The notes under the pieces: model-generated
Seen by the model: the letters and a program-made list of their open reading frames with translations, nothing else
The model's database searches: none
Told to the model about the DNA's origin: nothing
Shown: positions 52,904 through 64,000 of the stretch, piece by piece
How positions within the stretch are numbered: position 1 is the stretch's first letter
Layout: each line of letters begins with the position of its first letter
Translations under genes and position numbers: made by a program
Origin: Rhynchopus sp. YZ270_cl-10
Lineage: Eukaryota > Euglenozoa > Diplonemea > Diplonemida > Diplonemidae
NCBI GenBank assembly: GCA_964035575.1
Contig: OZ037921.1
Coordinates: forward strand, 392,501 to 456,500
DNA length: 64,000 nt
Reading direction: 5' to 3'

Positions 52904-52970
52904 TTTTTTTTTTTACGCCACCGCAGAGCGCGATGATCTCTCTTGTTAATTCCTCCACAGCCACCCTTTT

Positions 52971-54238
52971 TTACCAGGGTAGAATAGAACGTTCGCTCAT
53001 TACGTATTCAACGTCTTCGGAGGTGATGTCAGCACGGCGTGCTTGAAGCTCTTCAAGGAAGTCTGCCACCACTTCAGCAGCACGAGCCTTGATAAGACCT
53101 GAGTGAAGGGTGCCTGCACGGAAGCCTCTCTCAATCGACGCCAACTCCTCATCATCCTCCAAGAAGTGTCTCAGATACTGGTACGCGATGTCAATCTCAG
53201 GGTCTCCTCCATTCTTTTGAAACTCCTCCAACGTTGCAGCACCACCTGAGAACGCACGTTTCAGCTTTTTCTCAACCGATTTTCTACCATCTGTCAATAA
53301 AATCTGTGCATTGGCTGCTCCAGACGATGACATTTTCCCTCCTACACCAGTAAGCGGTGCCAGAAATTTTGTCATCAACAATGCTGGTTTTGGCGATTTC
53401 AGTTTTGGGCAGACGTCGCGGGTTAACATGAAGAAGGGGTCTTGGTCTACAGCGCAGGGGATGAGACAGCGCATCTTAGATTTGACAGGGAGGACGGAAG
53501 GGAAGGAGGAGGAGAAGCAGGGGGCTGCTTGGATCGCGGGGAAGGCGATCTTCCCAATGTTGTCGGAGCTGTCGAAGCCGAAGGTGGCCGACACTTTGTT
53601 GAATGTGAGCTGCCTCTGCACCCGGAGTGTGTTCTTATACAACCGCTGCATGTAGGAAAGGTTGTTGAACACAAAGGTGCGTTCCTTGTCAAAGCCAAAG
53701 GCAAGAATGTCTTTGATGTTCTCCCGCGTCATGTGTTCCAGCTTTTCCATATCCAAATCACGGAACAAAAATTTTTCGTCGTCCGTCATCTGCACCACCA
53801 ACGGTGCACCAAATTGCTTCTGCAAAGACAGTGTCAACAGAAACGGCACCGCATGCCCCAAATGCATTGAAGCATCGCTTGGTCCACGCCCCGTGTAAAG
53901 GTAAAAGGCACGTCCTTGCTCTGCCTCGTTTAATACGTCAAGAATGCCGCGATGTGTGAACGCAATGTTGCGACGGATAAAGCGGTGCAGTTCGAACGGT
54001 GTGCCCTCGGGGGCGTGCTGCTTCGCTACAGCTTCAAAGCGTGCGATGATCTCAGGTGTTACCGGTTCGGAGCCGAATTTGCTCATGACCTGTAGGGTGA
54101 TGTGATGTGAGTCAGTACAATTGCAAGCCCGCATACCGTATCGTACTTCAAAGGTGTGGCAGACGACGCGCTCTTCACACCCCACGGTGTCACGACAGTG
54201 CCCTCTGCGGCACACAGGGCTGCTTTACATCGCCGCAT
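52971..54238 (-). CDS. Tryptophanyl-tRNA synthetase, cytosolic eukaryotic type
   Basis: Charges tRNA-Trp with tryptophan using ATP. Two exons, 52971-54089 and 54137-54238, with a 47-nt intron (GTATGCGGG to CCCTACAG). The product is 406 residues. Class I motifs: the HIGH-like HLGH in YLYTGRGPSDASMHLGH (97-113) and KMSSS (286-290), with MTDDEKFL, FNKVSATFGF, KIAFPAIQAAP and CLIPCAVDQDPFF as in eukaryotic TrpRS. Joining the small first exon gives TPWGVKS and KYDT followed by VMSKFGS, matching the conserved DPW...YDKLIVRFGS stretch of animal TrpRS, which supports the splice and the start at 54238. There is no WHEP domain. Taking the in-frame start inside exon 2 would lose this conserved N-terminus. 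Confidence 0.93.
54090..54136 (-). other. 47-nt intron in TrpRS gene
   Basis: Donor GTATGCGGG, possible branch site TACTGAC, acceptor CACCCTACAG. Removal is needed to join the conserved N-terminal exon. Confidence 0.8.
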
Positions 54239-54581
54239 TGTGTACGTTGTGTCTGGTAGAAGTGTTTGTTTGGGACTATGAGAGGCTTCGAATCGAGTCA
54301 ATCAAAGAAAAGAGCAACTGGTGCTCCGGGAGGGGTCGATATTCACAGGTCGCTGACAGGTCGTTGACCGACTTCCGAAAGCACCAGCAACCCTTTGTCA
54401 TAGTACGACGACACCTTCTGTCGCCAGGGCCTTCCCGACTGCCCCTACCTAAGGTTGAGCAACGTGGGTTTGCTAATTTCACGCTAGACAAGAGAAGGGC
54501 AAAACTTATGGATTCGAATAGAGGACAGTTTCCTGAAAGATGTTCGGGGCAGATTGAAGCCAGAGGAGGGGGGAATACGCA

Positions 54582-54612
54582 GACTCTAAAGCCCTCCTCT
54601 CGGCTTTGAGTC
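54582..54612 (+). repeat. H1-type hairpin with new stem
   Basis: GACTC, T, AAAGCC pairs with GGCTTTGAGTC (11 pairs, one bulge) around loop CTCCTCTC. Confidence 0.6.
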
Positions 54613-55436
54613 CTTTGCTCCTTCCTTCACACTGGCATATTGTGTTGCAGAGTGATTTGCTTTGTATCGACAATAACTGTTGAACTGGAACAGCCGGCTT
54701 CTTACGCAGAAAGGGTAAACTTATAGGTATCAGGGGTCTTCTGTTTTGTATTCAATTTCTAAACCCCCCAAACCATCAAAAAGGCTGAAGAAGATGCTGT
54801 GCATCCTGTTCTGCATCCTTGAGAGAGAGAGAGAGAGAGAGAGAGAAAGAAGGAGGGGGGGTACGTTTGCTGAAAGGGTGGGGAGGTGTCAGGGAGAAGC
54901 AGAGTGCAGACAACTCGCCCAGAGACGCGTCCCAAAAGAAAAGAGGGGGCCGTTCCGGACAACGCTGCAGCAGAAGTTTCTGCTGAATTGTCGCAAAAGA
55001 ATGCTCTTCTCTACAAAAGACGTTGCGAACAGAACAAAAGTGTGGGGGATGACACACACCGCAAAGAGTGGGTGTGGTGTCGCCTCGTCACAAAAACATA
55101 CCAACAACATAATTAAAAGTCGACACAACAGAACGCTGTGTGCGGAATAAGAAGAATGGAAAAGAAAGAAAGAAAGCTTGGTAGAAGAAGCATGGCCGCA
55201 TGGCACACAGAACTTAAGAAAGTCAGAATGAGAAAGTAGTCAATACACGTGCATGTGGTGGTGCAAAAACACCCCTTGCAGACGCAGATATGCAGGTCAA
55301 CGGAATACTGTACAGGAACACATGCACGGGAGAAGCGAACACAGAGTGGCTAGGGCTAGACACGCAATGTGTGTGCCAACTTCAAGTGATAAACCGACAT
55401 AAGAAAGAGAAGCAAAAATGAAAGCAAAATCAAAAA

Positions 55437-55475
<39 letters not shown>

Positions 55476-55949
55476 CTTTATGCCGAGGCGAAGCAATAAC
55501 AAAGCAACACCGCTGACTTGTGCTCTTGGATCGGCAGACCGCAACACGCCAACACACTTGAGGAGTGTGCTGCGTATGCATATTTGCGCTGCCTGGTCAC
55601 CCAAGCAATCACCAAACGAGCACGCAGCAGTGTCATGAATACTATCAAAGGTCACGTGGACAGATGTATGGTGGGGATAAAGGGTAAAGGGTAAAGGGTA
55701 AAGGGATAAAGTGAATAAACATGTGAAATAGTGTTGGCCACGTGCTGTATCAACACGCAAGACATATAAAGATGCAAACGTTTTGCAAGACATCTGGACA
55801 CTCCATTTGGCAAACACCACACAAGGGGAACACATGGCATCCCATTCGTGGTGCCCATGAGATCGCTATCTCAGGTGGGACAGCTTGGAGCAGACCAGAC
55901 TCTCGACAAAACAATACGACAGAAAAAAGCAAAACTTGTTTTTCTCGAG

Positions 55950-55979
55950 AGATGTGTATGCCTTGCGGCACACACATCT
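55950..55979 (+). repeat. F5-type hairpin
   Basis: AGATGTGTATGCC pairs with GGCACACACATCT around TTGC. Confidence 0.6.
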
Positions 55980-56106
55980 GTTTCAAAAATAAACAACCTT
56001 GCTGTACACCTCTACTGATACAGCTGCAAAAATGCTGTGTTCATCAGAAGGTTGCGTACAAGAAACATACAAACACACATCTTAATTCAAAGAAGAGACA
56101 AGTTGG

Positions 56107-56145
56107 CAACATGAACCTAGACCTCTCGTGCTTGCCACCTGATAA
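56107..56145 (+). repeat. H1 hairpin element
   Basis: GGCAACATGAACCTAGACC, TCTCGTGCTTGCCACCTGAT. The outer arms have changed to GGCAAC and TTGCC. It lies about 175-210 bases beyond the WD40 gene stop. Confidence 0.5.
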
Positions 56146-56319
56146 AAATGGGAGAATAAAGCATTTGACTTATTGTAAACAAAATAACGAGCCTCGTGGC
56201 AAGGGGGGTGGGCAAGTGCTCGCACCCACACCAACACCGACACGAGCGACAGACACACGTGTGCTGTCTTTCTATCACATAACAGGGTCGCAAGGTCACA
56301 CCACAACACTTCAAGGACC

Positions 56320-58608
56320 TTACAACAAGTCCCACAGAAGCAGCGTGCCGTCGTGGCTTGCTGTAGCGAGGCGTGTGCTGTCAGGTGAGAACGCGAGACG
56401 CGGGAGCCCTGCACGCGTGTGCCCATACAGCTGGTGTGCCACACTCCCAGCCGCACGCCACACCGTCACCTCACCCTCCCCGACAGCAGCAAGCAGTGCC
56501 CCGTTTGGCGAGTGCCGAGCGTCAAACACAGTCTTCGTCTGCGTCTCAATCACAAGGCGCTCCGTCACCGCACCCTCGCCAACAACCCCGCCGGCCCACT
56601 TGCTCACACGCACCGTCCCGTCGTCCATCCCACGCAGCAGCTCGTCGCGAGACGCAGAGAACGACAGTGCCGTCACACGTGCAGAGCGCGACGGCAGCTC
56701 CGCCACCTTGGCACCGTTCCGCACACGCCACACCGTCACAACCTCGTCCACCTCCGTGCCCCACGACGTGGCCAGCAGCGCCCCGTCTGCAGAGAACGCC
56801 ACCTCGCGTGCGTGTTTGTGGATCACAATCACAGGCTCCAGCGAACCGGACAGCACATCAAACACACGTGTGCGCATGTCGCTGCCACCACCGCTCACAA
56901 CAAGGAAGCGTGCGTCGGGCGTGAAGCGCACACGGCGCACCGGCACACTCCCCACCGCACGCATGTCCATCAGCGTCACCTCGAGCTCGCCCGTCACAGC
57001 GTCGCACACAACAACACGCCCGCCGGCACCACCCACAGCAACGCGTGCACCGTCGCTCGAGAACGTCACGTCGTACGACGCAAAGTCTGCACACGCCAGC
57101 TTCGCCACCTGTACCCCAGTCGTGCTGTCGTACACACGCACCCCGTCGTCGCTCCCTGTTGCAACACGGCTCCCGTCTGCAGAGAACCCAACAGCCAGGA
57201 GGCGGCCAGACTGCACCACACGCCATGCACACTGTTGTGACGCCGTCGCCTCGCACGTAAGCGGTGCCGTGTCTGGGTCTGTGCACTGTGTGGGTGCAGT
57301 TGTGTCTGGGCCTGGTGTTGGCGGATCGTGAGTCAACGGTGCAGGTGTGGGTGGTGCACTGGTCTCAGGTGCCACAGTGGTCGGTACGAGTGTGTCTGGC
57401 GAAACTGTGTCCGGCGCTGCTGTTGGCGGTGCAGTCGTCTCAGGCGCTGTAGTCGGAGGCGACGGTGTCGGCGGTGCTGTCGTGTCGGGGACAAGGGTCG
57501 GCGGGGACACTGTTGGCGGCACTTCTGTTGGCGGCTGCGGCGTGGGCGCCACACACCCCGAGTAGTTGGAGCCGGGCTGCCAGGCACCCATCCCGTCGCA
57601 GGCAATGTACCCGACACCGACCAGACCCGACGGGGCAAGGCAGACAAACTCGCACTCCGCACCAACAGGCGTGAAGCGTGTGCACGGCAGCGACACACCA
57701 ACAATCATGGAGGAGATGGCTGCGTTGTTCCCACTGTCCGGCAGGGCACAGGTCTGCGCCACACACGAGAACGACGTCGACCAGTCAGCTTGGGTGCTGT
57801 CCAGCGGGTCCACCTCGCACACAAGGTCTCCCACAGGCATGTAGCCTGGCTCGCACTGTGCGTTGCACTGCATCCCCACAGGGATCTCGTGCACCTCCCC
57901 GTTGCACTGCAAAAGCGAGTCCGCCACCACGTGCGCGGGCACATCTGGCTGTGTTGTGCACAACGCACTCCCCGCAGCGACACTCAGCGGCAGGAAGAAG
58001 TGGCGGTTGTCGTCCATCGAGCACGGGTCGGGCAGGTCCTCCTCGAGACCAGGGTCCAGCACATCTCCCGTGTTTGTGGTCCACACCTCGTACGAGCCCG
58101 ACACGGCCTCCTCCACCACCACAGGGTACCACGTTGCAATGGACGCCACATCACGACCCTGCGTCTTGCACGAGTGCGGTGTCTCAGACCCAGTCCGCCC
58201 GACTGCGTACAGCTCGACGCTGCCTGCATCGTAGCAGGTCAACGTGCTGTCTGCGGGGTATGCGTACAGCGTCTGCCCCTGCGACCCTGTCACCGTCTCC
58301 GACAGGCAGTTCCCCGCAAGTGTGTCTGCCAGGTCAGACACCGTCAGGCCTACAGACGACGGCGGTGTCGCCACATCGCACCGGTTCGCAAACGGCGCAG
58401 TCGTCGTCACCCCTGTAGGCGCCTTGATGTGGCCACGTGCGCCAGACTGCACCACGCTCGTTCCGTGCGAGTACGTTGCAAACCAGAACGTCACCGTCCC
58501 CGGCTGCGACACAGCTGTCGACGAGCACACAGCCACCTTGTGTGCGTCTGCGCAGCACACAAACAGCACACCTGCTGTGCACAGCTGCAGGAGCGCTTGC
58601 AGCTTCAT
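56320..58608 (-). CDS. Secreted protein: sushi-like modules, mucin linker, seven WD40 repeats
   Basis: 762 residues, one exon. Signal peptide about 1-22 (MKLQALLQLCTAGVLFVCC...). Residues 23-205 form a Cys-containing N-domain with no assignment. Two sushi/CCP-like Cys modules lie at about 235-282 and 287-352, then a Thr/Pro-rich linker (354-441, about a dozen PPT/APPT units, likely O-glycosylated), then exactly seven WD40 repeats (about 468-762; LAVGFSADGSRVATGSDDG to LAFSPDSTRLATASHDG and the final LLLWDLL), enough for one closed propeller. WD40 propellers are usually cytosolic or nuclear, so an exported one behind a mucin stalk is unusual. There is no membrane anchor at the end. The ligand is unknown. 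The start at 58608 is set by the signal peptide; the frame upstream is non-coding. Confidence 0.85.
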   Translation of the reverse strand: MKLQALLQLCTAGVLFVCCADAHKVAVCSSTAVSQPGTVTFWFATYSHGTSVVQSGARGHIKAPTGVTTTAPFANRCDVATPPSSVGLTVSDLADTLAGNCLSETVTGSQGQTLYAYPADSTLTCYDAGSVELYAVGRTGSETPHSCKTQGRDVASIATWYPVVVEEAVSGSYEVWTTNTGDVLDPGLEEDLPDPCSMDDNRHFFLPLSVAAGSALCTTQPDVPAHVVADSLLQCNGEVHEIPVGMQCNAQCEPGYMPVGDLVCEVDPLDSTQADWSTSFSCVAQTCALPDSGNNAAISSMIVGVSLPCTRFTPVGAECEFVCLAPSGLVGVGYIACDGMGAWQPGSNYSGCVAPTPQPPTEVPPTVSPPTLVPDTTAPPTPSPPTTAPETTAPPTAAPDTVSPDTLVPTTVAPETSAPPTPAPLTHDPPTPGPDTTAPTQCTDPDTAPLTCEATASQQCAWRVVQSGRLLAVGFSADGSRVATGSDDGVRVYDSTTGVQVAKLACADFASYDVTFSSDGARVAVGGAGGRVVVCDAVTGELEVTLMDMRAVGSVPVRRVRFTPDARFLVVSGGGSDMRTRVFDVLSGSLEPVIVIHKHAREVAFSADGALLATSWGTEVDEVVTVWRVRNGAKVAELPSRSARVTALSFSASRDELLRGMDDGTVRVSKWAGGVVGEGAVTERLVIETQTKTVFDARHSPNGALLAAVGEGEVTVWRAAGSVAHQLYGHTRAGLPRLAFSPDSTRLATASHDGTLLLWDLL

Positions 58609-59341
58609 TGTTGCTTGTCTTTGTAGATGTAAATAAATCTGTGTGTGTGGTGATAGTGGAGGTACGTCATGTGTGGAGTGGTGTGGTAAGGGTGCAGGTT
58701 GCAAGAAACAGGTATGGGGGTCTTTGTTTTTTGTCTTTTTGTTGGTGTCTTTGTTTTTACATTTTTTATCGATTGTTTTGCTTCTGGTCGGGCCGCAGGG
58801 CTGAGCGTGGCAAAAAGGGTGACAGACAAGCTCTTTCCTCCCTGTGAAATGACAGAGTGGACGGAGTGCTGCAGTGGGTGGTTTGATTTGCCCAGCAAGA
58901 CGGCCCGACACAAGAAGCGCTCCTACGGGGTGGGTGGTGGTGGGTGTGCCCAAAAGGGGGGATGAGCAAAAAAGAAAACGCGGGGGTTTAAACAACAACA
59001 CCTCCACAGCAACAGAGCATGCTTGGGCTGCCACACAGGGTGGCGTCACAAGAGTGCATCTGCGTTGCGAAGGTGCAAAATAAAGCAAAACAAAAGGGGG
59101 GTTTTGTATCTCTTCACCATGGGGGCAGGGGACTCCCAAATAAGGTGTACTTTTTTTGTGTCGTCTCCTTATCTAAACTGCGTGCGACCTCTTCGGCCCA
59201 CGTGCCTTTCTTTGTGGCTTTTTGGTGACTTTTTTTGTCGGTTTGTTTGACATTTTTGTTTTTGTTCTCGTTTTTCTTTTTTTGTATGACAACAAACAAC
59301 AGCAAATTCGTAGAAGCGTGGTGGAGACACAGACCTCACGA
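58609..59341. other. Spacer upstream of WD40 gene; duplication boundary
   Basis: The presumed WD40 promoter and leader lie at 58609-59044. From 59045 the sequence is the duplicated tubulin 3' flank. I see no further gene. Confidence 0.6.
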
Positions 59342-62350
<3,009 letters not shown>

Positions 62351-64000
62351 CTACAGCACAGTGATCTTCACTCCAAACTGGTTCTTCACAAGGCGACGCA
62401 CCTCGGCACCAACAACAGACACAAACTCTGAGTACTTGAGCTTCGCAGAGAAGCCAAAGCTGAGGCGGTTCCCAAGCACAGTCATGTCGAGGGCAAAGGA
62501 GACTGCCGTGTCGCTGTTCGTGAGGGTGTTGGAGAAGGCAAGGGTGTGCACCTGGAAGGCCTTCAGGAGCGACCCACCTGCAACGTCGACCATCTCCGCA
62601 AAGGCACCCACAACAGCCGAGGCAGCCTGCATCACACCCTGTGCCGCAGAGAGGCTCGCCTTCGCAGCAGTCACAGTCCCCTTGGCCGCAGTGATGGCGC
62701 CGGAGACAGTCTTCTTCACTGCCGTCAGCGTCTTCTGTGCAGCGTAGAGCGACGCCTTGACCACCCCGTACGAGACCCAGCACGAGGCAACGCCACCGCA
62801 CTTCCACGGCTTCTTCCTGCACTTCTTCTCCTTCGACTTGCACACCGACCTCTTCTTCGACACCTGGTGGCTCCACGAGTTCACCTTGTTCTGTGCAGCC
62901 CGCACCTTGCTTGTCGCCGATGCCTCTGCCGAGTTGAGCTTCGTCTGTGCGCTCTGCAGCGAGCGGCGCTGCGCAGCAACCTTGTCCGATGCAGACGCCA
63001 GGCTGCTGTCCGCCTCGTCGGCCAACTCGTACAGGAACGCAGTCGCGTCTGCGCGCAGCTTTGTGATCCCCTCCGTGCTCACCGACCCCGAGATCGTGTT
63101 CGAGAACCCCGCCTTCCCGGGCGTCCCAATCGTCTCCATCGAGACTCCCACAGTCAGCCCCACCCCGAGCGAGTACACGAAGCTCCCGTTCACCTTGCTG
63201 TCCGACAGGTCCAGGTACAGCGACACCGTCTGCCCGAGGATCGACGCCGTCCCGTCCACCTGCAGGTACTGCTCCGTCGGTGTCAGCGCCATCGCAAAGG
63301 AGGGGCCCGTGGACCCGTCCACGCTGCTGATGGTGATCGGCCCCCAGTCCAGCTTCTCCGCCACAAACGCCGCAGACATCCCCGTCGCCGTCACGTGGAA
63401 CTCGGCCAGCACAATCTTCACTGCAGTCCACAGGGTGAAGTTGTGCACCGCAATGTGCGTCCCCGCAGGGATCGTCGCGCTTGCCGCCGCAATGGTGATG
63501 ACAACGTCGTTCACAGGGTCCGGGTTGAAGGAGGCGGCAAAGTGGTCGACAGACACGTCCGCAATGACGCCGCCGACAGAGCCCAGGCAGCTGCTGCACC
63601 CAGCAATGTCGGTGATGATGCGCTTGAAGTCGAGGTTCGCAACCTCCATCGACACAGCCGTCTTTGTGAAGTCCTCGAGGTCCGCCCCGACAACCACGTA
63701 CCCGGACGTGCCCGCAACCTCAAGGCCCCCCATGAAGGAGAACTGCGTCGGCAGCAGCGCCACCGACACCGTCATGCTCACAGCCAGGGGGAAGAGCACA
63801 GACACACCCTTCAGCCCGAACGGGTTCTTCCAGGGCTCGTCCGAGTCCACAGACAGCGCAATCGTGAGCGACCCTGTTGCCGCCAGGCCAATGAACCCGC
63901 CTGCCGTGAAGGTCTGCGCGTTGTCCCCGCTCCCGACAGTCAGGTCCAGCACCACGTTGAACCCCACCTCCGGCGGGCCCGTCCCAATCACAAACGCAAG
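62351..64000 (-). CDS. Large secreted repeat protein (LSP), copy 2, 5' part outside window
   Basis: The last 549 codons and stop of a second LSP, apparently identical to the C-terminal part of copy 1 (40780-42429). It includes the helical Ala/Lys segment and the Cys cluster. The frame is still open at the window edge, so its signal peptide and repeats cannot be checked. Confidence 0.85.
   Translation of the reverse strand, partial: LAFVIGTGPPEVGFNVVLDLTVGSGDNAQTFTAGGFIGLAATGSLTIALSVDSDEPWKNPFGLKGVSVLFPLAVSMTVSVALLPTQFSFMGGLEVAGTSGYVVVGADLEDFTKTAVSMEVANLDFKRIITDIAGCSSCLGSVGGVIADVSVDHFAASFNPDPVNDVVITIAAASATIPAGTHIAVHNFTLWTAVKIVLAEFHVTATGMSAAFVAEKLDWGPITISSVDGSTGPSFAMALTPTEQYLQVDGTASILGQTVSLYLDLSDSKVNGSFVYSLGVGLTVGVSMETIGTPGKAGFSNTISGSVSTEGITKLRADATAFLYELADEADSSLASASDKVAAQRRSLQSAQTKLNSAEASATSKVRAAQNKVNSWSHQVSKKRSVCKSKEKKCRKKPWKCGGVASCWVSYGVVKASLYAAQKTLTAVKKTVSGAITAAKGTVTAAKASLSAAQGVMQAASAVVGAFAEMVDVAGGSLLKAFQVHTLAFSNTLTNSDTAVSFALDMTVLGNRLSFGFSAKLKYSEFVSVVGAEVRRLVKNQFGVKITVL

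Larger units (their letters stand above)
52433..52970. other. Spacer between Sfi1-like and TrpRS genes
   Basis: Holds a plus-strand ORF candidate, an F6-like hairpin at 52736-52761 (CAATCACC, CTCGAGGTGAG) and an F2 hairpin. Confidence 0.5.
54239..56319. other. Spacer between TrpRS and secreted WD40 gene
   Basis: 2.1 kb. The part 54320-54550 is GC-richer with small inverted repeats and no convincing frame; an RNA gene or lost exon is possible. Then come a GA repeat near 54821-54846, an A run near 55440, a GGTAAAG repeat near 55680, and H1 and F5 hairpins. Confidence 0.5.

Noticed and set aside
55675-55712. GGTAAAG repeats as possible telomere sequence
   Set aside because: Only three to four units, not matching TTTAGGG or TTAGGG, and interstitial next to genes.

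Overview
This is a 64 kb piece of a nuclear genome from a microbial eukaryote. The evidence is spliceosomal introns of 45-69 nt, a complete alpha-tubulin ending in EEY (present twice), a eukaryotic-type tryptophanyl-tRNA synthetase, a Ser/Thr protein kinase, an Sfi1-like centrin-binding protein, and large secreted proteins with mucin-like and beta-propeller parts. Tubulin and the Sfi1-like protein fit a flagellate or other protist with microtubule-organising centres. I cannot place it to a lineage. Coding regions are GC-rich with many C/G-ending codons, while spacers are full of A and T runs.

Layout. Positions 1 to about 33.4 kb are AT-rich and hold no gene I can defend. They contain low-complexity tracts, at least nine terminal-inverted-repeat or foldback DNA elements (several with target-site duplications), a few GC-richer coding-like fragments (two of them inside such elements), two strongly foldable segments that could be non-coding RNAs (9.1 kb and 29.3 kb), and dozens of short hairpin elements. 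From 33.47 kb to the end the window is gene-dense and every confident gene is on the minus strand. In transcription order from right to left these are: large secreted protein copy 2 (cut by the window edge), alpha-tubulin copy 2, secreted WD40 protein, TrpRS, Sfi1-like protein, coiled-coil protein, large secreted protein copy 1, alpha-tubulin copy 1, two-TM coiled-coil membrane protein, protein kinase.

Positions 37474-42429 and 59045-64000 are a near-identical direct duplication at a constant offset of 21571 bases. It carries the tubulin gene, its spacer, and at least the last 549 codons of the large secreted protein; it continues past the window.

The most unusual signal is a set of short hairpins, here called H1 and F2-F6. 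They recur about fifty times, in the gene-poor half and in most gene spacers. Stems vary with compensating changes while loop motifs (CTCTCGT, or GC followed by CTC) stay fixed. Essentially all copies read in the same orientation, opposite to the genes. They could be a family of small RNA genes, RNA-processing signals, or very short mobile elements; the sequence alone does not decide. All five introns I am confident of begin GTATG.
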